The notes under the pieces: generated by a model
The model's database searches: none
What the model was told of the DNA's origin: nothing
The model's input: only the letters and a program-made list of their open reading frames with translations
Translations under genes and position numbers: made by a program
NCBI GenBank assembly: GCA_014529385.2
Contig: CM043966.1
Coordinates: 145,130,711 to 145,194,710, forward strand
DNA from: Adiantum capillus-veneris
Taxonomy: Eukaryota > Streptophyta > Polypodiopsida > Polypodiales > Pteridaceae
Reading direction: 5' to 3'
Length of the DNA: 64,000 bases
Shown: positions 1 through 10,471 of the stretch, piece by piece
How positions within the stretch are numbered: the stretch's first letter is position 1
How the letters are laid out: the number at the start of each line of letters is the position of its first letter

Positions 1-105
1 GTGCCAAATACTCTTTTTTTAAAAAGATTTTATAGTTGTTTTCTTTGAAATTTGAGTTCACTGTGCCATCAAGGACAATCTACATGCTCATAAGGTCAAA
101 TCTTG

Positions 106-255
106 CTCTATAACCTTGGGGGAATTTCACTTTATGGTCTCAACACCCTATGAATCTAAGGCCATAGGGTCATAGTTTGGCCTGTGTTCTTGCATAGGAC
201 TTACTAAGTGTAACCACAAATTAGCACCCTATGTCCCTAAGGTCTTCAACACACT
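106..255. repeat. Two diverged units of the palindromic CTATGG/CCATAG repeat
   Basis: Two degenerate units read ACCCTATG...GGCCATAGGGT and CACCCTATG...AAGGTC. They belong to the same family that becomes dense at 13-21 kb. No coding potential is seen. The stretch to 295 is AT-rich and ends in a polypyrimidine run and TTTCAG, a good 3' splice site for the exon that follows. Confidence 0.6.
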
Positions 256-295
256 TAAGATCTCTATATTAACTTTTTTTTTAAAATCATTTCAG

Positions 296-1074
296 GGCTC
301 CTAAGAAAAAATATTTTGCTATTAGACTATCACAAAATAGAGGAGATCCCTTTCATATTACATCAAATATCACATTCAAACCAAGAGCAATGGTTTCATT
401 ATCTACCAACATCTTTCAAACAGGACAAAAGAACGCTTATTTTGGATTTAGAGGGTGTGCTTCTTGCAACATTTGAACTTCAATCAAGGCCAACTTGGAC
501 CAAGTACATGTGCATTGTAGAAGATAACAATGAGGTGTATGCGGTGCGTCCAGATGCAAAGTATTTCTTAAGATTTTGCTTTGAGTTCTTTGAGGTTTGG
601 ATTTGGAGCTGCCATCATTTACAAAAAGCTCAACACATAATTAAGACCTGTTTTCCTACACAAAGTCACAAATTCAAGATGATTATGGATAACCGGTGCT
701 GCCAAAATTCAAATTTCATGAATGGTTACAAAAGAGCCTATCACAAAAATCTTTCGACCATATGGAAGCTATTTGATTATTTAGATGGGGGCAACACTAT
801 AATATTTGATGATAGTCCATATCGAGTGATGTGGAATATGCAAGGAACTTATATGATTTTTCCAAAGTTTTGGAACCAACCTACTCAATTGCTTCAAAGT
901 TTTTTAAAAGATGAAATTGTTCCATGGTTATGTGGATGGTTGTATGCTAAAGACAATAGAGACTATACCATAAGAAATTTTGTAATGTTCCATCCTGATC
1001 CTGAGACTCACTATGTAATGCAATGTTATATGTCTCAAAGGACTCAAAATCTTAAGAGAAGGAGTCCATTTTAA
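296..1074 (+). CDS. FCP1/NIF-like phosphatase-domain exon (partial gene, HAD superfamily)
   Basis: An open frame of about 258 codons runs from a splice-acceptor-like TTTCAG (291-295) to the TAA at 1072. There is no ATG near its start, so it looks like a terminal exon whose upstream exons lie outside the window or are lost. The protein resembles the FCP1 homology / NLI-interacting-factor phosphatase family. That family removes phosphate from Ser residues, for example on the RNA polymerase II tail. HAD motif I is seen as ILDLEGVLL, so the usual second Asp (DxDG) is Glu. A long conserved block RFCFEFFEVWIWSCH follows, then a DNRCC segment and motif IV as IIFDDSPYR with the Asp pair intact. The D-to-E change would be expected to weaken or abolish phosphatase chemistry (inference). 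It stands in repeat-rich DNA with no recognisable neighbour gene, so it may be a pseudogene or captured cargo. Confidence 0.65.
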
Positions 1075-1739
1075 GTGTACTAGTTAAGTATTTTAAATAG
1101 CATCTACCAAGTATTTGGCAATGTGTACTTTTCAAAATTTAAACTTGATGGAATGTTGTGAGATATCTTGAAACATCTTTAAACCGTTTTTTTAATAAAG
1201 TGCATCCTATTGTCAGGAGACTTCTCTCATTCAAGTTCTTTGGTTTCATTGTTTGATGTTGGTATTGTTAACTTTTTCTTCTTATTAATTCTCTTTATTA
1301 AGTGATTAAAACAATCAGATTTCTTGACATTTGGTAGTGTTACAAAATGGTGTTATTTGAACACCCTCAATCTTGGAGATATCATAATCTTTCTAGTTAG
1401 TCTTTAATTGTACATGAGATGAAGACTATCATTTTTATGAAACTGTCAAGTTGGTGGTAATCTTTATGTTTATACTTTATACTATTTTGACATAATCAAT
1501 GTATACAATTCGTATTATTCACATCAAATGGTGTTTTTAAACACCTCCTTTTTTTGAGACACCATCTCTAAAACCTTTGAGTGAAGTTTTAAAGCATGTA
1601 CTTGATGTAAAAAATCTTCATCTTAACATTGATCTTTGGCACAAACTTATATTATGAGTTTTTATATTGTAGTTTTATGTTAAGAAATAATTTCAAAGTT
1701 AGAAGTATGATAGTTTATCTAAGTAAGTGCCTCATCTAA
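1075..1739. other. AT-rich non-coding stretch with an inverted-repeat motif
   Basis: No gene is seen. A hairpin with 7-bp arms GGTGTTT/AAACACC lies at 1530-1545 and is followed by CTCCTTTTTTTGAGACACC. A diverged copy of this motif and its downstream 150 bp is found near 5218-5400, and a further copy lies behind the transposase-like gene at 24228-24265. Confidence 0.5.
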
Positions 1740-2190
1740 CTTTGTATAGTTAAATAAAATACCAAATGGAATTATAGGTGCAATAGATGACATCTTATGG
1801 TCTTAGGGCCATAGGATACTCTATAGTATTGTTTAGATTTTTTAATTGTTTGTGAACATAGATCATAGAGGGTTTTTTTCACTACCATAGAGGATTTTCT
1901 TTCTAGCATAGAAGGTACCTTGTGGCCCTAGGTCCGTAGGGTGCAAACACAGAGTATAGAGGATTTCTTACTAGCACAGAGGGCACCCTATGGTTTAAGG
2001 CCATATGGTGACAACATATAGAATAAAGGGTTTCTAACTAGCATACGAGGCACACCTTGTGCGCCTGGGGACATAGTGTGCCAACATAGAGCATAGAAGG
2101 GTTTCTTATTGGCATAAACAACATCTTCTGGCCCTAAGACAACCTACAACCTTAGGGACATAGGGTGGCACATAAATAAAGTCCCATATG
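1740..2190. repeat. Palindromic repeat cluster, left of the solo LTR
   Basis: Five or six units are spaced at about 70-90 bp. They carry cores such as TTATGGTCTTAGGGCCATAGG and the linker CATAGAGGGTTTCT. The units read as the reverse complement of the units in the 13-17 kb array (linker there CTATGCTAGTAAGAACC). The cluster is cut by the LTR insertion at 2192 and resumes weakly after 4886. Confidence 0.7.
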
Positions 2191-3810
2191 GTGATAGCCG
2201 TTTTTCGGCTCTCCATAATTGCCATACTAAGTTACTCCACCCTACCAATTTCACCCAAACACTATGGCTATCCCTACCATTTCACTGTATATAGGCGTGC
2301 GTGAGTTAGGGGGCTTTCCCCATATCTTCTTAAAAATCCTCAGCTAGCTAGTCACTGGCCTAGGTGAGCCAAAAAAAAATAAAAAAAATAAAAAAATAAA
2401 AGTATATTATGGCCTCTTTGTGTGTAAATATTTCATTGTATATATGGCCTAAATATAGGGATTTTTTATAATTATTTTGGTATTTTATTTAAATATTTCT
2501 ACTTAGGTGTATGTTTTATTAAACCTATGTACACCTTCTTTCATCCTCTTACACCATAATTATATTTTTTGCCAATATGTACATACTCTAACCTCATATT
2601 TTTCCTTTATACAAATCACTCCCACATTTTCACCCTCACCCTCGTGAAAACAAAAAGTTGATTTCTACTCATTGGTTACTTTTATTATATTATTTACTTG
2701 CATACCTTTTCCTCTTTCACCCAAAATAATTCAAGGAGGGACCATATCATATGATTCCAATATCTTTCCATATCCATAACTCCTCCATATTTTTATTATT
2801 ATTTTTACTCATTATTCTAACACCATGTGCTCATTGAGCTAAAGTCCATGAATAGTCCATACACTAGTCCCACCATGTATATATTTCTTATTTCACCAAT
2901 AATCCTCCTCCATGCATGGGTCAAGGGCAACTTGAATGCTTTGTATTATAATATGACAAAGGAGGGGCTCACTCTTGGATGCATTGTACAAATTCAACAA
3001 AGGAGGGGGCCACTAAAAGACTTTTGCAGGCATAAAAAACAGGCTTTTTGGTGAGAATTTTGGCACCTATCTCCACTCCGAATTTGGAGCGGTGGTCAAA
3101 AGAGAAAATGTAGCCCACGCTCTGAATAATCACCTCAAATTTTTTCATGATTTTTGGAGCTACCAGCGGTGAGCTATGATTTTTTGAGTGGACCCCAGTC
3201 TGCCCACTTTTCTCACAAGTAGCCCTTAGTCTTCTCTCACCCTTCCACACACCTACTCACTCTTACACATCCCTCCCTCTCCTTCCCTCACTCAAACCTG
3301 CAATTTCCATGGCTTCTCCCACCCTCTTCACCATTACCCTTCTCTCTCATCCCTATAGTTCTTTTATGAACCTCTACATACATACACCCTCTCCATGTCT
3401 CTCTCTATTGCTTCTATGTTACAATTTCATTTACCTCTCCTAAAATATCTAAAATTCAGCATCTTAACCATGATAACTTCTGCAAATTGAGGATTTTTCA
3501 TCAACAAATCCTCTTTTCATCGTGGTGGTCAACCGTGGCGGCGGCGTAAAGAAGCGAAGAAGAAGAAGAAGACCAGCGGTCATTTTTTCCACAATCTACA
3601 CAAGGGTGAGTTCAAGCTTCTTCAAAGCTTGACCATCTCAATGATTCTCTTTTAATTCACCCCTCTTACTTCATCAAATCAACTCATCCTACCCATTGTA
3701 AATATATCATTAACTTTCTAGTGATTACTAACACTAACCACTAACATACTAACACAAAATAGCATTGACCTAACCATAAAAGACACCTCACCTCAAGACA
3801 TGTACAAAGT

Positions 3811-3812
<2 letters not shown>

Positions 3813-3854
<42 letters not shown>
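3813..3854. repeat. CT microsatellite inside the solo LTR
   Basis: An uninterrupted (CT)21-type run. Confidence 0.9.
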
Positions 3855-3857
<3 letters not shown>

Positions 3858-4037
3858 CTTACTTAAAACTCTACTTTCACATTATTCACCATCAATAATG
3901 CTCTCTTTTGAGCCCACATCCATGACTCAAGCAGACAAAGAAGGCCCGCAATGTTTTGATATTCAAAAAAATCATAATCCTGATTTGTTAGCTTGTAAAT
4001 TAGGATTTCTAATAATCTTATTGAGGGGTCTCCAACC

Positions 4038-4046
4038 TATAAATAG
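4038..4046 (+). promoter_or_regulatory. TATA box of the solo LTR
   Basis: TATAAATAG lies about 1.85 kb into the LTR, followed about 40 bp downstream by CT-rich leader sequence. The position fits a U3/R promoter. In the other LTR copies the corresponding box is TATAAAAGG (minus strand, 41502-41510 and 57407-57415). Confidence 0.55.
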
Positions 4047-4886
4047 GCCCCTCTCCTTCTTGTAAAACAATCTCCAACATCTCACATAGCACCCCAACAC
4101 TCTATGCGTGAGGAGAGACTTAGGTGTAGCAACCACTTGTGAGCTTCACTCTTGGTGTGAGAGAAGCCTTCAAGCTACACATTGTAAGTGAGAGAGCGTG
4201 AGTTCCACAAATCTCAAAACCACTATTGTATATGCTCCTTCATCATCAATAAATTGAGGTTTGGTGCATCAAAGACGTGATTCGACGTTCAAATCTTCAT
4301 CCTTCCATTTGTGCAATACGGTTCGGTGAATTCGAGGTGACTTGTGTATTTTGAGTTTTTATCGGTTGATCTTGATTTTAGAAAGTGTTTTAGTGTGTTT
4401 TTCATTGCCATTTTTTTGTCCATTGTAAGAGGGTATTGTGGTGAGAGGTCTCCCACACCCTAAGACAGTGTGTGTGTTTTGGCAATGTTTAGCAATCACT
4501 AAGCATTGAGTGAGTTTTGTACAAGTTCTATGATAGCATCATAACGAACCATCTCCATTTGCAAGTCACAAATAAGGTATCACACAAGATCCTTTCCTCT
4601 CTCTCTTCCCTTTGCTCTAGCTCTCTCTGGTCCATTTCATGTGTGTCTCGGTGTGAGGTTGCTTGTGTGTGTTGTGTGGTGCATCTTCTTGGTTGTGCCA
4701 AAATCTCTCTTGCGTCCTAGTTCGCATACCATAACTAGGTGGTGCCCCTATCTTGTTTGGGTTTGGCTGTGGGTTTGTTGTTGTGTTGTGCTTGTGGTTG
4801 CCCCAACCCCAATTGAGCAGCACGGGAGCCTTGAGGGGTGTTTAGAGGTCGCCTCTCTTGTTGCCCGCCCCGGACCGCCTCAATGG

Positions 4887-5960
4887 CTTTGAAGGACTGG
4901 ACCTCTTTATAGGTTAGGACCAGCTAACAATCCCAACCCTATGGCCTTGAGGTCATAAAGAGACATATTAAAGTCATAGCCATATGATACTATATAGTAT
5001 TGTTGTGACTTTTAAGTGTGAAATATTAGTTTGAATGTTTTTTAAATTATCGTGTATTTAAAGCTTGATAGCATGCTACAAAACCATGACCAAGTATTTT
5101 GTTATACATGGATTAAGGTCACCAAATTATGACAAGAGTGTTTAATAGTATTTGCCTTTACATATTATCTTTTTTAATTGCTGTAATCAATCTATATGCT
5201 GCTTTAAAATCATATCAATTGGTTTTTTTGACACCTCATTTTTTGAGAAGCTACTTCTAGAAGCATTTGTTGAATTTTGAAAAGCACTGATGTCATACAA
5301 ATCCTCTTTCCAAAAACTATATTGGAGGTTTATTCTTAAATTTTATAGTAGAGAAATTAAAATAGACTCATACAATCATGATAATTTATCTAAATTAAAG
5401 GCAACTAGAGCTTAGAAATCATTAAATAAAACAATCCTAGCATACACATTTAGAATTTGGGAAACGGGATTTTCCCAAATTATCTAAAATGGTGTTTACC
5501 ACATAAATTCTTAAACTGTATGATGGAGTCGACAATTATGGCTGAGAGTTTGCATACACATGGAGTTCCTAGGAAGATGGAGATGAGATCTTATCGAGCA
5601 AGGCAAGAGCATTTGTATGATCTGCCTAACAATGATAAGAAGAGACCTTTAGTTTCTAATGTTGCAGAATTATTGTTTCTAAAATCTTAAATGAAATTAC
5701 CTAGTTTTAGAATTATGTGATATGTGAAATTAGAGGAATGTTTTGAACAAGTAATTTTTGGTGTAAACTGATATATTATGGTTGAAACACTTGGTGGAAG
5801 GACTATGGTATTCTGCGAGTAGCAGAATAAGGTACTTAGTTTTCCAAAGGTACAAGCACATGAAGGGAGATGACTTGTATACCTTGGGATACTGGGTATT
5901 ACAAGGGACACTTTGAGAATCATGGACTATATTTGTGAGTTTTTCTCAATTGTACCATTT
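4887..5960. other. AT-rich non-coding stretch
   Basis: This holds two palindromic repeat units just after the solo LTR (about 4940-5000). A diverged copy of the GGTGTTT hairpin region follows at 5215-5400. A segment at 5455-5510 (GGGATTTTCCCAAATTATCT) resembles 24355-24385, downstream of the transposase-like gene. A 77-codon open frame at 5457-5690 has no recognisable family. Confidence 0.4.
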
Positions 5961-5986
5961 TTAGGGTTAGGGTTAGGGTTAGGGTT
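5961..5986 (+). repeat. Short interstitial telomere-like repeat (TTAGGG)4
   Basis: Four perfect TTAGGG units plus TT. Most land plants use TTTAGGG; TTAGGG is known from some lineages such as many Asparagales. It is immediately upstream of an LTR-like promoter region. Confidence 0.85.
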
Positions 5987-5989
5987 GTC

Positions 5990-6157
5990 CGCCCAAGTGT
6001 GGATCCCAAGTATGAAAGGACTTAAAACCTATATAAGTCATTTGTAACCCTAAATCCCTCATTCTTGAGGGTGCATGCTATAGAGATTGCTCTTGCTCTA
6101 TCTCCTTCTCCATCTCCTTTGTGTGCTCTCCTGCATGTGTGTGTGTGTGTGTATGCT

Positions 6158-6225
<68 letters not shown>

Positions 6226-6461
6226 CGATAGAGCATCGCGGCGGCATCGGTGGCGGCGAGGTGGTCGAGCCGCGACGATGCACGCTTCTTTTTCTTCATC
6301 ACGCGAGGATCCTTCACAACGGCAGCGTAAAGCGGTGAGTGACACACCCTTGTTCTCTTGATGCTTGCTTTCTTCAGTTGGTTGTGTGTTTGTAGCCTTT
6401 GTGGCTCACACACGGTGTATGTGGCAAGTCCCTTGCATTGACACGTACGGCAGAGCGTACA
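5990..6461 (+). mobile_element. LTR-like segment ending in CA before a primer-binding site
   Basis: A TATATAAG box (6030-6037) is followed by a transcribed-leader-like region, a long GA run and GC-rich sequence. The segment ends CGTACA at 6461, directly before a PBS. The left end of the LTR was not located. No matching gag or pol follows within 3 kb, so this is a fragment or partly deleted element. Confidence 0.45.
6162..6223. repeat. GA microsatellite
   Basis: A (GA)31-type run, preceded by a GT run at 6137-6152. Long poly-Glu/Arg or poly-Ser/Leu open frames here on both strands are artefacts of the repeat. Confidence 0.95.
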
Positions 6462-6465
6462 TTTT

Positions 6466-6484
6466 TGGCACCGTTACCGAGGAT
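6466..6484 (+). promoter_or_regulatory. Primer-binding site, tRNA-Asp-like
   Basis: TGGCACCGTTACCGAGGAT begins 4 bp after the presumed LTR end. It differs by only a few transitions from TGGCGCCGTTGCCGGGGAT, the tRNA-Asp-type PBS typical of plant Tat/Athila elements. The reverse complement ends in CCA as a tRNA 3' end must. Confidence 0.6.
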
Positions 6485-6604
6485 ATGCCCTACATCAAGC
6501 TTGAGGGAACTCTCTTGCGGCTGCGTGAAATCTTATTTTTTATTGTATGAGTGTGAGGATTCGTGCTGTGTTGGTGTGATGGTGTGGGAGAACCGAATGT
6601 GTCT

Positions 6605-6825
6605 TGTTGTTGTGTGTGTTTTTGTTAATCCGCTTGCAATTTTTCTTAATTTGCATGCATTTTACTTAATTTTCCTGCGTTTTTTCTTAATTTGCGTACG
6701 TTTTTGTTAATTTGCTTGTGTTTTGGTTAATTTGCTTGTGATTTTGCTATTTTACATCCGTTTATGTTAACCCATTTGTGTTTGAGTTAATTTGTCTATG
6801 TTGCCATTAAATTGATGTTTAGGGA
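6605..6825. repeat. Degenerate ~25-bp minisatellite
   Basis: About eight diverged copies of a unit like TTAATTTGCTTGTGTTTT. It lies in the leader region downstream of the PBS. Confidence 0.6.
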
Positions 6826-7073
6826 TAATCTGTTGGTAATCTTTGTTTGGCTGTTTTTTTTAAATCCGCAACGGTAGGTTAGTGGTTAGGTTAGGTCTTA
6901 GCGGTAACCAGCGTGCAGACGTCCCACGGCCTAAAAGGAGCCCGCGGAACGAGTGTGCGTGCGACCCCGTAAAGTGCACCCATGGCTCAAGGAGGGCTCG
7001 GGCTGTGAGTACGCGTTTGTGACCCAAGGAGGGCCCGCACTGTGAGTGGGCGTCCGGTGGCTGCGGACCAACA

Positions 7074-7077
<4 letters not shown>

Positions 7078-7120
<43 letters not shown>

Positions 7121-7124
7121 AAAA
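7078..7124. repeat. Poly-C (33) followed by poly-A (14)
   Basis: An unbroken run of 33 C joined directly to 14 A. It follows a GC-rich stretch (6900-7077) that is unlike the AT-rich surroundings. It may be real or a consensus/assembly artefact. Confidence 0.9.
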
Positions 7125-7845
7125 GTACAAAAAAGTGCACATTTTTAATCTCTAAATTGGTCCAAATTTGGTAGGAGTGTTCACCAACCCTAGAAACCTT
7201 AATGGAAACAAACTGTATTGCGTTTTGACATTTCTAGTGTCAAATATGTCAATTTTGGGGTCAAAAAGCAAAAAGCAACCCAAAAAACACGTCCTCCAAA
7301 TTTTGTCAAATTCAATAGGCCGGTAGTCCTTCACGAGTGTATTGTGACGCACCAAGCCCCAAGTCAATCGGACTAACAGACTAAAAGCTACATGCATCTG
7401 AGATAGTGCAACAAATCATTGCCATCTAGCTCTCGGATGCCTTCTAAGGCTTCCACTCGTAGCAGTAGGGAAACTGTCAAAGCACTGTTGGAGTCTATTT
7501 TGGAGGGCCTCATAAGCTCTTCAGATAAGTGACCACCCCATTTTGGGGACTAGGACTTTTTGCGCATTTGTGACTAAAAAAAAAGGAGTAGAAAACAAGG
7601 GAAAAACCAAGTGAAAAAAAAACACTCAAAAGGCCAATAGAGAAGAGGCCTCCAAAGGTACTCGCCAACACTGGAAAGGTACCCCACTCCCATGTATTTA
7701 TGCTCTGGCCGAGTGCTAGAGCTTGACCACATAGAGAGGGCTTCAAAATACCCGCCTACGTTAGGTTCTGGGCCTTGGGTCAGGACCCAAGGTAGCATCA
7801 TTCAAGACCCACGCTTAGTGGCAAGCGACTCTTCATCCGATTACG
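7125..7845. other. Non-coding or unrecognised stretch
   Basis: No family was recognised in any frame. A short frame at 7438-7533 is Ser-rich and could be a remnant of retroelement coding sequence, but it is too short to assign. Confidence 0.3.
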
Positions 7846-8605
7846 AACATGCTATATGTTTGCACCCTATGGCACCAAGGACACAGGGTGTCCTCCATGA
7901 TAGTAAGAAACCCTCTATGCTCTAAGTTTACACCCCATTTGACTATGTTGACACCCTATGGCCTTGGGGCCATAGTGTGCTCCCTAGGGCCACAAGGTCC
8001 TCTTCAACTTAGGAAGAGACCCTTTATGCCCTAAATTGGTACTCTTTGGCCTCAGGGTCATAGGGTGCCTTCTATGCTAGTAGGATACATTATATGGTCT
8101 AGGTTTCCACTCTATAGTGTAGGGCTAAAAGGTTTTCTCTATGAAGAAACCATGTATACTATATGTTGGCAGTGTATGGCCCTAGGGATAGAAGTAAACC
8201 CTAGGGCTATAGGGTGTCCTCTATGCTACTATCATATGGTCCAAGGGCTAGATAGTGACCAAGGTATCATGTGTGTGATAATTCTCTACTATATATACAA
8301 AAACCACTTTATGGCACTATGGCGTCCCAAGGGCAACAAGGTGCTAATAAAAAGCCCTCTATGCTCTATGTTGGCACCCTATGGTCCCAAGGCCATAGGG
8401 TGGTCTTTATGCTAGTAAAATTCCCTCTATGCACTATGTTACGTGTATACTTATAAGAAGCCATTTATGCACTATGTTGGCGTCTTCTGACCCTAGATCC
8501 ATAAGATGTCCTCTATGGTAAAAGAGAAATTGTACATGGGATATGATGGCATCCTATGGTCCTAGGGCCATATGGTGTCCTCTATGCTAGCAAAATGTGT
8601 AAGTT
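7846..8605 (+). repeat. Palindromic repeat cluster
   Basis: About nine units with cores such as CACCCTATGGTCCCAAGGCC and linkers TCTATGCTAGTAA...CCCTCTATGCTCTATGTTGG, the same orientation as the large array at 13.3 kb. Confidence 0.8.
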
Positions 8606-9595
8606 AATACTGCCATAAATAAGCAACACGATATACAAAATTGAATCATTATCATACATCATACATTTGTTGCTTTGCCACACAGTTGAAGGGGTCTTTG
8701 CCTTCAAATATCATCATAACATTCAAACATTTAAATCAAATTTGCAAGTACTTTAATTCACAAATGCATTGATCTGTTGGTGGATGGAAGGTCCGGCTCA
8801 CCATGCATTTTGATTTACAAATCCTGAGGGGCAAAAGTATTTGTGCTGGATTCTCCTTATGGCATTGCACATGTTTTGGAACTTGTATTGCCTTCTACTT
8901 CCAATTTACAAACTTAAAAAATGTTTATACATTATACAATCATTTCTTTGCAAAAAACCTTGATACAATGTTCCGATTGCTACATGACAAGCTAAAAAAT
9001 TCTACTAGTCCTAGCTTCCCTCTATTGAAAAAAATTCAAGATATAAATTCCAATTCTCTGCATCATCTAGAAGAGAAACAAAATCATAGTTTGGAACAAA
9101 ATACTCGCACTTTATATCTTTGAATAAAACCTTGTTACAATCAAAGAACTAGATCTTCACATAATCCAAAGGAAAAATGCTTCAATAACCATTTATACTC
9201 GATGTTTTCTATCTAAGCAAATAATTGGCATTTACAACAAATGTTGAATATATGATTAATCTAGTTAGTTGCAATACAAAGATAATTATTTCAAAGCGAA
9301 TATGTTTAATCTAGCTAGTTGCAATAAAAAGATAATTATTTCAAACACTTACACCATCAATTCACAATAGAAGAACTTACACCCAACAAAAAATGATCAT
9401 ACATCAATTGTTCAAACTCTCATTTTGGAATTTTGAGGACTAAATACTTATTAGTTTTTTCTAGCTTATTTCATTCTCAAGAGAATATTAAACCTTAATC
9501 ACAAGATAAGAAATATATGTCCCTAATGTATATGGACACAAGATATAAGGCCAAAGAAAAATGTTCTTGAAACACTTAAAGAGTCTTTAGGTGAC
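8606..9595. other. AT-rich stretch, one unassigned open frame
   Basis: A 106-codon frame with an ATG at 8803 ends at 9123. It is Cys/Phe-rich at the start and has no family I recognise. The rest is low-complexity AT-rich DNA with a short direct repeat around 9255-9340 (TTAATCTAGTTAGTTGCAAT). Confidence 0.3.
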
Positions 9596-10165
9596 CTAGA
9601 ATAACCAACCTATGGTCTAAAGGACATAGGGTGTCATGTGATGTTTTATAAGATGTGTCCATAAGAGCTAGGTGGTTTGCATCCATGGGGTGATTTAAGT
9701 GCCCTTGTGGAGATTCTTTGCCTTAGGGTATCCCAAATGCTCTTGGATAACTGATGTTTCCTTCTAGAATAGCCCAAATACTCATGTGCCCGTTTAGAGA
9801 CTTTATGTAATCTCTCTATATACATAAGATTGTAGGATAGCTGTGTTGACACTCTATGGCCTTAAGGCTGTAGACTAGCCCAAATGCTTTGTGCCCTTTT
9901 AAAGACTCTATGTAATCACCCTATATCCGTAAGATTGTAGGGTAGCCAAATGCTTTTGGGGGATTCTATGTTGACACCCTATGGACCTAAGGCTATAGAG
10001 TAACCTGGATGCTTATGTGCCCTTTTAGAGACTCGGTGTAATCACCCTACATCTGTAAGGTTGTAGGGTATCCCATTTTCTTTTGGGGGATTCTATGGCC
10101 CTAGGGCCATAGGGTGTCATGTCTACAAAGAACTCTATGATCCTCAAGTCATAGTGTATTCTTCC
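9596..10165 (+). repeat. Palindromic repeat cluster downstream of the minus-strand gene
   Basis: Units read CACCCTATGGACCTAAGGC and CTATGGCCCTAGGGCCATAG (perfect palindrome near 10093). A higher-order element of about 130 bp repeats three times and contains GCCCTTTTAGAGACTC and CACCCTATATCCGTAAG-like segments. Confidence 0.75.
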
Positions 10166-10471
10166 CAAACCTCATATGATCAATTAACTTTAAAGTATTA
10201 CATAATATATATCTTATGACCATATATAAATGTAGAATTCTATTTACCAAAACATGTCCATATAATATCATACACTTAAGTCTAATTCATTTATTGTGAA
10301 AAAACTCAAACTCACAAGTTCACATTTTTTCAAAGAAAATAAATTGAGAAAAATAACGAGCCAAACATCAATGTTTTTAACATCATGGGTAGATTTGAGA
10401 TGGGACAAATAAAATAAAATGACAACAATAATAATCTAAATATCAGTAATGTAATATCATGGGTGGCTAGC

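Larger units (their letters stand above)
2192..4882 (+). mobile_element. Solo LTR of the Tat-like Ty3/gypsy family (2.69 kb)
   Basis: This begins TGATAGCCGTTTTTCGGC and ends GGACCGCCTCA, a TG...CA element. It is flanked on both sides by ATGG (2188-2191 and 4883-4886), a 4-bp target duplication, and lies within the palindromic repeat DNA. It matches, in opposite orientation, the LTRs at 40561-43120 and 56440-59025. It keeps a segment of about 130 bp (2712-2830) that those two LTRs lack but that is present in the truncated LTRs at 32941-33597 and 48863-49527. No gag or pol is next to it, so LTR-LTR recombination probably removed the interior (inference). The small open frames inside it are also seen in the other LTR copies and are not credible genes. 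Confidence 0.85.

Noticed and set aside
6022-6413. Open frames rich in Glu-Arg or Ser-Leu
   Set aside because: Created by the GA/CT microsatellite on both strands.
8803-9123. 106-codon frame as a gene
   Set aside because: No family, no splice or promoter support, AT-rich repeat surroundings; mentioned only as a stretch annotation.
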